Assembly: GCF_004114935.1 (NCBI RefSeq)
Contig: NZ_CP022221.1
Location: 2,749,001 to 2,813,000, forward strand
From: Bradyrhizobium zhanjiangense
Lineage (GTDB): Bacteria; Pseudomonadota; Alphaproteobacteria; Rhizobiales; Xanthobacteraceae
DNA: 64,000 bases
Direction of reading: 5' to 3'
A program made the position numbers and the translations under genes. This document shows, one piece after another, positions 20,701 through 30,137 of this stretch. Every line of letters starts with the position of its first letter. Positions within the stretch are counted from its first letter, which is position 1. The notes beneath the pieces are model-generated. The model was not told the origin of the DNA. It saw only the letters and a list, made by a program, of their open reading frames with translations, and did no database searches.

Positions 20701-23700
20701 CCATGGGCGCTGGCTGCTGTTGGAGCTGCAGCATCATCTGATCGGGGATCACACGACACTGGAGGTGATGCGTGCCGAGGTCCAGGCTGTGCTGGAGGGA
20801 CGCGAGCACGAGCTGAGCGCGCCACAGCCGTTCCGCAATCTGGTGGCGCAGGCGCGCCTCGGCGGTGATGCCAAGGCGGATGAAGCGTTCTTCCGGGGGT
20901 GGCTGGCCGACATCGACGAGCCGAGTACGCCGTTCGGCTTGCGCGAGGTGCGCGGCGACGGCAGCGGGGTTCGAGAGGCGCAGCGGATGCTGCCGCAGCA
21001 GCTGAACGCGCGGCTGCGCAGCCAGGCGCGACGGCTGGGGGTGAGCCTGGCGAGCCTGTGCCATCTGGCCTGGGGTCAGGTGGTGGCGCGCAGCAGCGGC
21101 CGCGAGCAGGTGGTGTTCGGCACGGTGCTGTTCGGCCGCATGCAGGGGGGTGCGGGTGGCGACCGCGCGATGGGGCTGTTCATCAACACGCTGCCGCTGC
21201 GGCTTGATCTTGATGGGACCGCGATCGAAGCGAGCGTGCGAACCACGCACGCCCGGCTGGCCGAGCTTTTGGCGCACGAGCAGGCCTCGCTGGTGCTGGC
21301 GCAACGCTGCAGCGGCGTTGCGGCGCCGGCGCCGCTGTTCAGTTCGCTGTTGAACTACCGCCACAACACCGCGGCGGTCGCCACCGCAACCGATGACAGT
21401 CTGGTGGGCGTGGAATGGCTGGGCGGGGAGGAGCGCACCAATTATCCGCTGACCTTGTCGGTGGAGGATTTTGGCGAGGCGCTCGGTCTGACGGCGCAGG
21501 TGGCGGAGCCTCTCTCGGCGGATCGGATCTGCGGCTACATGCAGCGGGCGCTCGAGCAGCTGGCGGAGGCGCTGGAGCATGCGCCGAGCACGCCGGTGCG
21601 CGCGCTGGACATCCTGCCAGCCGCCGAGCGCGCCTATCTGCTGGCGGAGCTGAACCGGACGGCGGCGGCCTATCCGTCGGACGTGTGCATCCACGAGCTG
21701 TTCGAGGCACAGGTTCGCCGTGCGCCGGACGCGGTGGCGGTGGTCCATGAGGAGGAGCGGCTAAGCTATCGCGAGCTCAATGCGCACGCCAACCGCCTGG
21801 CGCATCATCTGATCGCCCTCGGGGTCAGGCCGGACCAGCCGGTGGCGATCTGCGTTGCGCGCAGTGTGGCGATGGTGGTCGGGCTTTTGGCGATCCTCAA
21901 GGCGGGCGGGGCGTACCTGCCGCTGGACCCGGCCTATCCCCCGGCGCGGCTGCGGCAGGTTCTCGACGATGCGGCGCCGCGAGTGCTGCTGGCCGATGCC
22001 GCGGGGCGATCGGCGCTGGGCGACGATGCGCGACGCGATCTGACGGTGGTGGATCTGGCGGCGACGATGCCGGAATGGGCAAATCTGCCGGCGTCGGATC
22101 CGGACCCGCGTGCGCTTGGCCTCACCTCACGCCATCTCGCCTATGTGATCTACACCTCCGGATCCATCGGAGCGCCCAAGGGGGCACAGAATGAGCATCG
22201 GGCTATCGTCAATCGCTTGATTTGGATGCAAAACGCCTATGGTCTCAAGGCAACTGATGTCGTGTTGCAGAAGACGCCATTTGGCTTCGATGTCTCGGCC
22301 TGGGAGTTCTTCTGGACCTTGTTTGAAGGGGCGACCCTGGTGCTGGCGCCTCCGGGTACGCACAGAGATCCCGCTGCATTGGTCGACTTGATCATCAGCC
22401 AGCGCATCACGACGGTTCACTTCGTGCCATCCATGCTGGTCAGTTTTATGGATGCGAAGAGTGTTGACCGCTGCACGTCGCTGCGACGAGTTTTATGCAG
22501 CGGCGAGGCGCTCCCTGCCGCCAGTGTGCATAGGGTTCGGCGCCTCTTGCCTTGGACGGGCCTGCACAATCTCTACGGTCCGACGGAAGCTGCGATCGAC
22601 GTGACAGCGTGGAGTTGTCCGGATGAGTTTGATGGCGCTATTGTCCCGATCGGCCGTCCGATCGCGAACACGCGGATCTATCTGCTTGACGGTCATGGTG
22701 CGCCGGTTCCGTTTGGCGCGGTGGGAGAGCTTTACGTCGGCGGGGCGGGGGTGGCGCGCGGCTATTTGAACCGGCCCGAGCTGACCGCGGAGCGGTTCAT
22801 CGCCAGTCCCTTTGTGGACGGCGACCGGCTGTACCGCACCGGCGATCTGGCGCGCTACCTGGCGGACGGCAATCTGGAGTTTTTGGGCCGCAACGACGAC
22901 CAGGTGAAGATCCGCGGCTTCCGGATCGAGCCGGGCGAGATCGCGGCGCGGCTTTGCGAGCACCCGTTCGTGCGCGAGGCGGTGGTGGTGGCGCACGAGG
23001 GCCCCGGCGGCGAGCAGCGTCTTGTCGCCTATGTGGTGTGTGCGCCGGAAGCAGCTTCGAACGGGCTGGAGGGAAGCGAGCTTGCCGGCGCCTTGCGCGC
23101 CCACATAAGTGCACACCTGCCGGAGTACATGGTGCCATCGGCGTTCGTGCGGCTGGCGGCGCTGCCGCTGACGGTGAACGGCAAGCTCGACCGCAAGGCG
23201 CTGGCTGCGCCGGACGATGAGGCGTACGCGCGCGCCGCCTATGAGCCGCCGCAAGGCGAGATCGAGATCACGCTGGCACAGATCTGGGCCGAGCTTCTGG
23301 GTGTGGAGCGGGTCGGACGCCCCGACCACTTCTTTGCGCTCGGCGGGCACTCGCTATTGGCGGTGCAGCTGTTGAGCCGGGTCTCGCAGGCCATTGGCTT
23401 CACACTGCCGCTGACCACGCTGTTTGCCAAACCGGTGCTGGCCGATCTGGCCGCGAGTATCATGGATGAGTTGAGCCGCTCCGGCGCGCAAGATCTGCCA
23501 GCCATTGCGCCGGTGCCGCGTGAAGCGCCGCTTGTGCTGTCGTTTGCGCAGCAGCGGCTGTGGTTTTTGGCGCAGCTGGATCAGAGCAGCACGAATTATC
23601 ACATTCCACTCGGGTGGCGGCTCAAGGGTGGGCTCGACCGCAGCGCCTGGCAGCGTAGCCTGGACCGTGTGTTGGCGCGCCATGAGGCGCTGCGCAGCGT

Positions 23701-26700
23701 GTTTGTCGCGCCGGAGGGCAAGCCCTGGGTGGAGCTGCTGCCGGAGGATGCGGGGCTGCCGGTTGTGGAGCACGATCTGCGGGACAGGCCGGATGCGGAC
23801 GAGGTGCTATTGGGTCTGTGCAGGGAAGAGGCGCGCACGCCGTTCGATCTGGCGCGTGGCCCGCTGATCCGCGGCCGGCTGATCCGGATCTCGGATGAGG
23901 AGCACGTCTTGCTGCTGACGCAGCATCACATTGTCTCGGATGGTTGGTCGCTGGGCGTGCTGGCGCGTGAACTTAGTCAGCTGTACCGGGCGTTCGTGGC
24001 CGGAGAAGGCGATCCGCTGCCGCCGCTTGCAATCCAGTATCCGGACTATGCCGCCTGGCAACGGCAGTGGCTGTCGGGCGAGCGGCTGCAGCGCCAGGCG
24101 CAGTATTGGCGCAGCAATCTGTCCGGCGCGCCGGCCCGTCTGGCGCTGCCGACGGACCGGCCGCGGCCGGCCCAGCAGTCGTTTGCGGGGGCGACGGTCC
24201 CGATCGTCATTGATGCGGAGCTGACGCGGGAGCTGAAGCGGCTGGGCCTGCAGCAAGGCACGACGTTGTTCATGACGGTGCTGGCGGGGTGGGCGGCGGT
24301 GCTGTCGCGTCTGTCGGGACAGGACGATCTTGTGATTGGCGTGCCGAGCGCCAATCGCGGGCACCGCGAGATCGAAGAGCTGATCGGCTTCTTCGTCAAC
24401 ACGCTGGCGCTCCGGCTGGACCTGTCGGGCGAGCCGAGCGTATCGGAGCTGTTGGAGCGGACGCGGCGCACGGTGCTGGCTGCGCAGGAGTATCAGGACC
24501 TGCCGTTTGAGCAGGTGGTGGAGATCATGCAGCCGCCTCGGGCTCTTGATCACACGCCGTTGTTCCAGGTGATGCTGGCCTGGCAGGACAACGCCGCTGG
24601 GACGTTCGACCTTCCCGGGCTGATGGTGGAGGCGGCGGCAGACGGCTTCGATCAGGTCAAGTTCGATCTGGAGCTGAGCCTTGGCGAGCAGGGTGAGGTG
24701 ATCGCTGGGACGCTGGGTTATGCCACGGCGCTGTTTGATCGCGCGACCATCGAGCGGCAGCGGGATTATCTGCTGGCGCTGCTGCGGGCGATGGTTGCCG
24801 ATGCGCAGCAAGCGGTCGGGCGGATTGAGCTGCTGCCGGCTGAGGAGCGCACCTATTTGCTGGAGCAGCTGAACCGGACGGCGGCGGCCTATCCGTCGGA
24901 CGTGTGCATCCACGAGCTGTTCGAGGCACAGGTTCGCCGTGCGCCGGACGCGGTGGCGGTGGTCCATGAGGAGGAGCGGCTAAGCTATCGCGAGCTCAAT
25001 GCGCACGCCAACCGCCTGGCGCATCATCTGATCGCCCTCGGGGTCAGGCCGGACCAGCCGGTGGCGATCTGCGTTGCGCGCAGCGTGGCGATGGTGGTCG
25101 GGCTTTTGGCGATCCTCAAGGCGGGCGGGGCGTACCTGCCGCTGGACCCGGCCTATCCGCCGGCACGGCTGCGGCAGGTTCTCGACGATGCGGCGCCGCG
25201 CGTGCTGCTGGCCGATGCAGCGGGGCGATCGGCGCTGGGCGCCGATGCGCTACGCGATCTGACGGTGGTGGATCTGGCGGCGACGACGCCGGAATGGGCA
25301 AATCTGCCGGCGTCGGATCCGGACCCGCGTGCGCTTGGCCTCACCTCGCGCCATCTCGCCTATGTGATCTACACCTCCGGATCCACCGGCACCCCCAAGG
25401 GGGTCATGGTCGAGCATCGCGGCTTGGTCAATCTCAGCTTGGCTCAGATCGGGCTTTTTGGCGTTTGTTGCAACAGCCGCGTGGTGCAGTTCGCCTCCTT
25501 CGGTTTTGATGCAAGCGCCTCGGAGCTTGTTATGGCGTTTGGTTCGGGAGCCGCATTGCATTTGCCTGCGGATGAGCTCCGTCAAGCGAGTAACAAGCTA
25601 TCGGATTATCTGCGAAGCGAAGCCATCACGCACGCGACGCTGCCTCCAGCCTTGCTTCAGGGAAGCCAGAATCTGGAAGGCTTGGGATCGCAAGTTCTCA
25701 TTCTTGCTGGAGAGCTGCCGAAGGCAGAACTCATCCGGAGTCTGGCTCCAGCATCCATTATCAATGCTTATGGACCTACCGAAGCAACAGTTTGTGCGGC
25801 GACCTGGAGTTGCCCCGATGGGTTTGATGGGGCCATCGTCCCGATTGGCCGCCCGATTGCGAACACGCGCGTGTATCTGCTGGATGATCATGGCGGGCTG
25901 GTGCCGTTCGGTGCGGTGGGAGAGCTTTACATTGGCGGGGCGGGGGTGGCGCGCGGCTACCTGAACCGGCCCGAGCTGACCGCGGAGCGGTTCATCGCCA
26001 GTCCCTTTGTGGACGGCGACCGGCTGTACCGCACCGGCGATCTGGCGCGCTACCTGCCGGACGGCAATCTGGAGTTTTTGGGCCGCAACGACGACCAGGT
26101 GAAGATCCGCGGCTTCCGGATCGAGCCGGGCGAGATCGCGGCGCGGCTTTGCGAGCACCCGTTCGTGCGCGAGGCGGTGGTGGTGGCGCACGAGGGCCCC
26201 GGCGGCGAGCAGCGTCTTGTCGCCTATGTGGTGTGCGCGCCGGAAGCCGCTTCGAACGGGCTGGAGGGAAGCGAGCTTGCCGGCGCCTTGCGCGCCCACA
26301 TAAGTGCGCACCTGCCGGAGTACATGGTGCCATCGGCGTTCGTGCGGCTGGCGGCGCTGCCGCTGACGGTGAACGGCAAGCTCGACCGCAAGGCGCTGGC
26401 TGCGCCGGACGATGAGGCGTATGCGCGCGCCGCCTATGAGCCGCCGCAAGGCGAGATCGAGATCACGCTGGCACAGATCTGGGCCGAGCTGCTCGATGTG
26501 GAGCGGGTCGGACGCCACGACGACTTCTTCGAACTGGGCGGGCACTCACTGCTAGCGGTGCGGCTTCTCAGTCGAGCGCTCGATGCCGGGTTCAAGTTTA
26601 CCGCCGCCGATCTCTTCCAAGCTCCTGTTCTGAAGGAACTTGCATTGAAGGTTCATTTGGAGCCACAGCCCAGTAGTCCGGGAGTGATTTGTGTTCGCGC

Positions 26701-27505
26701 AACCGGATCGCAGCCGCCGCTGTTCTTTGTTCCCACAGGCTTAGGGGATTGTTCCTATATCCTCAACTTGGTGGAGGAAATGGACACGGACTGTCCAATC
26801 TATGGTCTACCGTGGCCTTCTTTCAGTGAAGTTTGTTCACCAACTCTTGAAGCGATAGCCTCGCAAGTCATTCCGGCGATCAGGGAGATACGGTCCCGGG
26901 GTCCATATCGATTTGCTGGATACTCATCAGGCGGAATATTGGCTTACGCCATAGCCGAGCACTTACTGAGCCTCAATGAAACTGTCTCATTTATGGCGTT
27001 CATTGATGTTAGGCTACCCGCAAAGCCAGCCGGCATGACGCCCACCCAGATGGTATGCGAAGTGGTGCTGGAAACTCTTGAACCCCTAGAGGACGAGCAC
27101 TTTAAACTATTAAAGCGCTTTGCACGGCACAGTTCAATTGCTCAACTACTTGCGAAGGCTCATCAAATAGGAGCTATACCTCCGGATCACAATGATGCTT
27201 TGATGTACGAGAGAATTGAGCAGTTTCAAAGGGCGCTGCAGCTATATCGGGCTCCGTCGCTGCCAATTGAGGTACATCAGTTTTACGCGACGGATTCTTC
27301 AGTAAGTTGTCGCGCACGACTAGACAAGAGCTCAATAGCTCCAGAGATGAGCTCGCCGATGCGAGGCTGGGACAGGGTTTTGAGTGCAGCGGCCATTGAT
27401 ACCACACCGATTCCAGGCAATCACGCGACGATGATGAACACTCCAGAAAACCGCAAAGTCCTGGCACGCTTGTTATCAAGAGCCTTAAATAGCTCACCGA
27501 CGTGA
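17690..27505 (+). CDS. NRPS fragment 5: end of C3 to thioesterase
   Basis: Longest intact piece, about 3270 residues: rest of C3, A3-T3, C4-A4-T4, C5-A5-T5 and a thioesterase. Pocket residues: A3 D-L-Y-N-N-A-L-T-Y (Ala-like), A4 D-V-W-H-L-S-L-I-D (the standard Ser code), A5 D-A-S-T-I-A-A-V-C (Tyr-like). C4 keeps the dual E/C signature; C5 is of the ordinary LCL type with HHIVSDGWS (about 23925). A4 has an unusual A3 motif, [10 protein letters not shown]. The TE has GYSSGG with its nucleophile Ser, and NHATMM may hold the catalytic His. Real coding in this frame begins near 17651. No MbtH-like gene lies in the window. Confidence 0.9.
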   Translation: MREVRGDGSGVREAQRMLPQQLNARLRSQARRLGVSLASLCHLAWGQVVARSSGREQVVFGTVLFGRMQGGAGGDRAMGLFINTLPLRLDLDGTAIEASVRTTHARLAELLAHEQASLVLAQRCSGVAAPAPLFSSLLNYRHNTAAVATATDDSLVGVEWLGGEERTNYPLTLSVEDFGEALGLTAQVAEPLSADRICGYMQRALEQLAEALEHAPSTPVRALDILPAAERAYLLAELNRTAAAYPSDVCIHELFEAQVRRAPDAVAVVHEEERLSYGELNARANRLAHHLIALGVRPDQPVAICVARSVAMVVGLLAILKAGGAYLPLDPAYPPARLQQVLDDAAPRVLLADAAGRSALGDDARRDLTVVDLAATMPEWANLPASDPDPRALGLTSRHLAYVIYTSGSTGAPKGVMIEHASTVNLLHWSGDVFTASEISRTLFATSISFDLSVYECFVPLSQGSTLYLVENALALAERSLDISLINTVPSAIAALVDRKAVPASTSVVNLAGEWLTAELIEKIFASSRVQKICNLYAPSETTTYSTWICVRRGDVVVETIGRPIANTRVYLLDGHGAPVPFGAVGELCIGGAGVARGYLNRPELTAERFIASPFVDGDRLYRTGDLARYLPDGNLEFLGRNDDQVKIRGFRIEPGEIAARLCEHPFVREAVVVAHEGPGGEQRLVAYVVCAPDAASNGLEGSELAGALRAHISAHLPEYMVPSAFVRLAALPLTVNGKLDRKALAAPDDEAYARAAYEPPQGEIEITLAQIWAELLGVERVGRHDDFFALGGHSLLAVQLIERLRRRSLGVEVRTLFARPVLADQAASLGRHQEVAVPANRITEQSTAITPEMLPLIELAQGEIDRIIATVPGGVGNIQDIYGLSPLQDGILFHHLLATKGDPYLLVSQMAFADRGVLDRYLAAVQRVVDRHDILRTSFVWEGLSRPAQVVWRHAPLEVSEVELDGSAGPGAAQLKDRFDPRQHRIDLGRAPLLRFVIAREPGHGRWLLLELQHHLIGDHTTLEVMRAEVQAVLEGREHELSAPQPFRNLVAQARLGGDAKADEAFFRGWLADIDEPSTPFGLREVRGDGSGVREAQRMLPQQLNARLRSQARRLGVSLASLCHLAWGQVVARSSGREQVVFGTVLFGRMQGGAGGDRAMGLFINTLPLRLDLDGTAIEASVRTTHARLAELLAHEQASLVLAQRCSGVAAPAPLFSSLLNYRHNTAAVATATDDSLVGVEWLGGEERTNYPLTLSVEDFGEALGLTAQVAEPLSADRICGYMQRALEQLAEALEHAPSTPVRALDILPAAERAYLLAELNRTAAAYPSDVCIHELFEAQVRRAPDAVAVVHEEERLSYRELNAHANRLAHHLIALGVRPDQPVAICVARSVAMVVGLLAILKAGGAYLPLDPAYPPARLRQVLDDAAPRVLLADAAGRSALGDDARRDLTVVDLAATMPEWANLPASDPDPRALGLTSRHLAYVIYTSGSIGAPKGAQNEHRAIVNRLIWMQNAYGLKATDVVLQKTPFGFDVSAWEFFWTLFEGATLVLAPPGTHRDPAALVDLIISQRITTVHFVPSMLVSFMDAKSVDRCTSLRRVLCSGEALPAASVHRVRRLLPWTGLHNLYGPTEAAIDVTAWSCPDEFDGAIVPIGRPIANTRIYLLDGHGAPVPFGAVGELYVGGAGVARGYLNRPELTAERFIASPFVDGDRLYRTGDLARYLADGNLEFLGRNDDQVKIRGFRIEPGEIAARLCEHPFVREAVVVAHEGPGGEQRLVAYVVCAPEAASNGLEGSELAGALRAHISAHLPEYMVPSAFVRLAALPLTVNGKLDRKALAAPDDEAYARAAYEPPQGEIEITLAQIWAELLGVERVGRPDHFFALGGHSLLAVQLLSRVSQAIGFTLPLTTLFAKPVLADLAASIMDELSRSGAQDLPAIAPVPREAPLVLSFAQQRLWFLAQLDQSSTNYHIPLGWRLKGGLDRSAWQRSLDRVLARHEALRSVFVAPEGKPWVELLPEDAGLPVVEHDLRDRPDADEVLLGLCREEARTPFDLARGPLIRGRLIRISDEEHVLLLTQHHIVSDGWSLGVLARELSQLYRAFVAGEGDPLPPLAIQYPDYAAWQRQWLSGERLQRQAQYWRSNLSGAPARLALPTDRPRPAQQSFAGATVPIVIDAELTRELKRLGLQQGTTLFMTVLAGWAAVLSRLSGQDDLVIGVPSANRGHREIEELIGFFVNTLALRLDLSGEPSVSELLERTRRTVLAAQEYQDLPFEQVVEIMQPPRALDHTPLFQVMLAWQDNAAGTFDLPGLMVEAAADGFDQVKFDLELSLGEQGEVIAGTLGYATALFDRATIERQRDYLLALLRAMVADAQQAVGRIELLPAEERTYLLEQLNRTAAAYPSDVCIHELFEAQVRRAPDAVAVVHEEERLSYRELNAHANRLAHHLIALGVRPDQPVAICVARSVAMVVGLLAILKAGGAYLPLDPAYPPARLRQVLDDAAPRVLLADAAGRSALGADALRDLTVVDLAATTPEWANLPASDPDPRALGLTSRHLAYVIYTSGSTGTPKGVMVEHRGLVNLSLAQIGLFGVCCNSRVVQFASFGFDASASELVMAFGSGAALHLPADELRQASNKLSDYLRSEAITHATLPPALLQGSQNLEGLGSQVLILAGELPKAELIRSLAPASIINAYGPTEATVCAATWSCPDGFDGAIVPIGRPIANTRVYLLDDHGGLVPFGAVGELYIGGAGVARGYLNRPELTAERFIASPFVDGDRLYRTGDLARYLPDGNLEFLGRNDDQVKIRGFRIEPGEIAARLCEHPFVREAVVVAHEGPGGEQRLVAYVVCAPEAASNGLEGSELAGALRAHISAHLPEYMVPSAFVRLAALPLTVNGKLDRKALAAPDDEAYARAAYEPPQGEIEITLAQIWAELLDVERVGRHDDFFELGGHSLLAVRLLSRALDAGFKFTAADLFQAPVLKELALKVHLEPQPSSPGVICVRATGSQPPLFFVPTGLGDCSYILNLVEEMDTDCPIYGLPWPSFSEVCSPTLEAIASQVIPAIREIRSRGPYRFAGYSSGGILAYAIAEHLLSLNETVSFMAFIDVRLPAKPAGMTPTQMVCEVVLETLEPLEDEHFKLLKRFARHSSIAQLLAKAHQIGAIPPDHNDALMYERIEQFQRALQLYRAPSLPIEVHQFYATDSSVSCRARLDKSSIAPEMSSPMRGWDRVLSAAAIDTTPIPGNHATMMNTPENRKVLARLLSRALNSSPT

Positions 27506-27756
27506 TCTGAGGCCGCCGGCGAAAACCTGCGGAACGAATGAAAGAATACAGATAAGTCCGGCCCTACGCAGAAGGCGACGTTATAACCGAGCGGAAGGGT
27601 GCTTTGGCCGGTCAGGAGATTGATAGAGCCGATGATCCAAGCCGAGGAAAACGTAAGCAGCGCGGCATTCTTCGTCTCCGCGAACTTAACGAAGTCGATA
27701 TTGCGGCTGAGTTGCGTTGAGAGTCTTCCAAATGCATCCTCTTGATCGTCTTTCAT
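27421..27756 (-). pseudogene. small membrane protein remnant, Pycsar-effector-like
   Basis: Starts at ATG 27756, 9 bp after the Fic stop, so it is the second gene of that operon. The first about 55 residues (FVKFAETKNAALLTFSSAW, then a hydrophobic helix) resemble the start of small two-helix membrane proteins of the PycTM/DUF5706 kind. After about 27560 the hydrophobic pattern is lost, and the frame runs into the antisense of the NRPS thioesterase. I read it as a 3'-truncated or frameshifted gene. Family assignment is tentative. Confidence 0.4.
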
Positions 27757-27765
27757 GGTCAACTA

Positions 27766-28944
27766 TCAGGTTTTTGAATCTATTAGCGAGTAGCTCGTAC
27801 TCCGGCCACCGGCAGCGTCCTTCTTGAGGATGCCGTGACCGACGAGTTCGTCGATGTCCCTCGCGGCGGTAGCCTGGGAGACTTTCGTAAGTTTCGCCCA
27901 TTTCGACGACGTAAGTTTTCCTTCGAATCCCTCGAAGAGGCGATTGAGCACCAGCCGCTGGCGCTCATTAAGTTGCCGTGCTGCGTAAAGGGCCCAGAAG
28001 TCCGCCTTGCGGAGAATGTTGCCGAGAATAGTGTCCGCGCCATCGAAGGCGCGATCCAGGCAGTCGAGGAACCACGTTAGCCAGTCGGTGACGTCGAGAC
28101 TTCCCCTCTGGGTTCTCTCTAGGATGGCGTAGTACTCATTCCTCTCACGGCGGATTTGAGCGGACATGCTGTAGAACCTCTGCGCGCTCTGCTCCGATCT
28201 GGAGAGAGCGAGATCGGCGATGGCGCGTGCTATGCGGCCGTTGCCATCCTCGAAGGGATGGATGGTTACAAACCAGAGGTGCGCAAGCGCAGCTTTCAAA
28301 ACAGGGTCGATGCCGCTGGCGTTGCCGTTGAACCAATCAAGGAATGTCTGCATTTCCTTGTCGAGACGATCGACGGGCGGCGCTTCATAGTGGACACGCT
28401 CGCGTCCAATGGGGCCCGAGACGACCTGCATCGGACCTGTTTCAGCAGTACGCCACGCGCCGACAACAATCTTCCTCATACCGCTTCGCCCAGTGGGGAA
28501 GAGCGCGGCGTGCCACCCGAAGAGACGCTCAGCTGTGAGTTCGGCAGCGTAGTGTTCAGTGGCGTCGAGGATCATTTCCACAACGCCTTCCACATGGCGA
28601 TCCGCCGGAGGGAGGGCGCCGATGTCCATGCCAAGTCGGCGAGCAATGGATGACCGGACTTGGTGGCGATTCAGAACCTCGCCCTCGATCTCACTGGACT
28701 TCACCACGTCTTCAGTGAGGGTCTGGAGAGTTGCCTCGGCTTTGAGGGGGAACCCCAGGCGCTCCATCCGCCCGAGTAGGCGCCCCTGTTTGTGGCGCAC
28801 AGCCACCAAGCGATCGGCAATTTGCTGCAAGTTCCAACGGAAGGTCGGCCACTCCCCCAGTTCGTGAATATAAACCATAATCTCATCATCCTTTGCAGAG
28901 ATTATGCGGCTTAATCTCGTCGTCGGCAAGTCTATTCTCATCAT
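27766..28944 (-). CDS. Fic family protein with C-terminal winged helix
   Basis: Fic-domain AMP- (or other NMP-) transferase. The catalytic motif HPFEDGNGR is complete, and an N-terminal inhibitory helix with SSEIEGE (S/T-x-x-x-E-G class) is present, so activity should be self-restrained. The last about 80 residues (LNERQRLVLNRLFEGF to the end) form a winged-helix DNA-binding domain, as in Fic proteins that regulate their own gene. Starts are possible at 28944 or, better placed behind AAGGATG, at 28878 (MVYIHELGEW). An inverted repeat covers that start. It is probably a chromosomal-type toxin-antitoxin-like or regulatory Fic and not a secreted effector. Confidence 0.88.
   Translation of the reverse strand: MMRIDLPTTRLSRIISAKDDEIMVYIHELGEWPTFRWNLQQIADRLVAVRHKQGRLLGRMERLGFPLKAEATLQTLTEDVVKSSEIEGEVLNRHQVRSSIARRLGMDIGALPPADRHVEGVVEMILDATEHYAAELTAERLFGWHAALFPTGRSGMRKIVVGAWRTAETGPMQVVSGPIGRERVHYEAPPVDRLDKEMQTFLDWFNGNASGIDPVLKAALAHLWFVTIHPFEDGNGRIARAIADLALSRSEQSAQRFYSMSAQIRRERNEYYAILERTQRGSLDVTDWLTWFLDCLDRAFDGADTILGNILRKADFWALYAARQLNERQRLVLNRLFEGFEGKLTSSKWAKLTKVSQATAARDIDELVGHGILKKDAAGGRSTSYSLIDSKT
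28877..28905 (-). promoter_or_regulatory. inverted repeat over the Fic start, possible operator
   Basis: ATAATCTC (28877-28884) and GAGATTAT (28898-28905) form a perfect 8-bp inverted repeat with a 13-bp spacer across the start codon at 28878. A further TAATCTCG half-site is at 28911. A site here could let the Fic winged helix repress its own gene. This is inference from position and symmetry only. Confidence 0.4.
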
Positions 28945-29125
28945 TTTTTGACGAGAAGCAGGGCCTCATCTCTGCAGGCCTCGGAAATCCGGGGAAAACC
29001 TGCCTATATTTCTCCCGTGCATATTCCAAATAGTTCCTCCTATGTTCTAAATATACTCGCTACGCGCGCAAGGACCAAGAGCACCTTCCCCTTGCGAACA
29101 TTCAAAGCAGCGCTGCCACTGCCGG

Positions 29126-29620
29126 TTGTGCCTCATTGCAGGTCCCGCTCGTGCCGCGCACAAGCACAGCAATGGCAGGCCAGGTAAGGAGCGGGCCACA
29201 AAGCCGATTGATGCCAAGATTGACGGGCTTCCACCCAAGGCCATCGAGATCAAGGAGTACGTCCGCGACACGGACCTCTCAAACTTGTCGAACAACCGCG
29301 CTTTCCTGAACGAGTTCTTCGCGCGGACAGGGCACGTACCAACGCTTCAACTATCTTGGCGAATGGCACCCCACCCGTAATTTGAGCCGCTGCCGAGCGT
29401 ATAAGACCAGAAGGCGATGCGCGACATCGTCGAAGACCCAAACGTCGGCGTCAATTTTGCGGTGCTGCTGATTGTCACGCTTGCGCGCCGCTCGATGCTG
29501 CACCTCTCCGCGACGGCATTCCGCGCACAAACATCGCCGCTTGTCATTGAAGTCGAAGCGGAAAGCGAAGCCAGTCCCAAGCGGAGTTGGTTCGTGCGGC
29601 TTATCGATCTTCTTCGATAG
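29126..29620 (+). pseudogene. broken JAB/JAMM (MPN) metalloprotease gene
   Basis: Three frames together read as an MPN/JAMM domain: NNRAFLNEFFARTG, shift near 29331, YQRFNYLGEWH, one base lost near 29370, then H-P-stop-F-E-P-L-P-S-V-stop-D-Q-K-A-M-R-D-I-V-E-D-P. With the lost base and two stops repaired this spells the metal motif H-T-H-x7-S-x2-D (29367-29413). The last part from 29417 is open to the TAG at 29618. JAB proteases of this kind occur in ubiquitin-like bacterial defence cassettes such as type II CBASS (Cap3). The gene is clearly dead; its original operon is unknown. Confidence 0.65.
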
Positions 29621-30033
29621 CGAAGGTGCGCACACCGATCCGCTTCACAAGTTCGCGGATGGTACGGTATCGACTCAACTTGCCCATAAAAAGTCCCAGC
29701 TCGAAGAGCACGTTGTCACGTACGGTCGGCGCCCTTTTCCCGCGTGATTCCGAGATCAGGCTCGGCGATGGCAACGGCAAAATCAGTCTCGCTCACCTGC
29801 TTCTCTAGAGCTTCAAGAGGGTAGCCGCCCGCGAAAAAGACCCCGCCATCTCAAACTGTGCTGAATACCTCTTTCTCAAGTCCGGTGCGAAGTGCGTGCG
29901 CAATTTTGATCCCCTCGGATGAGGAGATGACAAAGAGCAGGCGCTCAAAAACCTGGCACCGCATTCTGCGTGCTCTTGCAGGGCCCATAACCGACTTTTC
30001 GGAGCTATCGCCTCCCGTCGAATATGATCCCAA
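29601..30033 (-). pseudogene. broken TIR-like nucleotide-binding effector (CAP12 type)
   Basis: On the minus strand the frame gives LLFVISSSEGIKIAHALRTG, then TGA where TGG is expected, then DGGVFFAGGYPLEALEKQ and FAVAIAEPDL. After a shift near 29722 comes RDNVLFELGLFMGKLSR, the hallmark of the TIR-like domain found in CAP12/Pycsar effectors (PF10137). It ends at TAA 29603-29601, overlapping the end of the JAB pseudogene tail to tail. One in-frame stop plus one frameshift make it non-functional. The true start upstream of 29960 is not clear. Confidence 0.65.
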
Positions 30034-30137
30034 GTAAGTACGTAGCGTTCCACTTGTCTTCTACAGAAAGACCAGCAGGGTTGATCGCGGCCCGACGGTA
30101 ACTCTTGACGACCTAGGAGACCGTCTCTGGGGCAACG

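Larger units (their letters stand above)
10156..27505 (+). other. reconstructed five-module NRPS, one 5784-aa frame
   Basis: Five apparent frames become one gene if a base is restored in five G or C runs: G-run at about 13620, 14396, 14536-14539, C-run 16092-16094, and G-run at about 17650. Each run is one base longer in a sister module of the same gene. The length 17350+5 is exactly divisible by three, and the frames step consistently (1,0,2,1,0,2). Domain order: formyltransferase 10156-11100; C-like remnant 11120-11860; A1 11890-13450, T1 to 13620; C2 13780-15090, A2 15130-16690, T2 to 16890; C3 17030-18340, A3 18380-19930, T3 to 20140; C4 20280-21590, A4 21630-23220, T4 to 23400; C5 23510-24810, A5 24870-26410, T5 to 26640; TE 26690-27490. 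Whether the losses are real or assembly errors cannot be told here. Confidence 0.85.

Noticed and set aside
20075..21748. 557-codon minus-strand frame in the NRPS
   Set aside because: Antisense shadow repeated in each NRPS module; no domain.
12000..26500. Repeats as a CRISPR or satellite array
   Set aside because: They are kilobase-scale coding modules of one NRPS.
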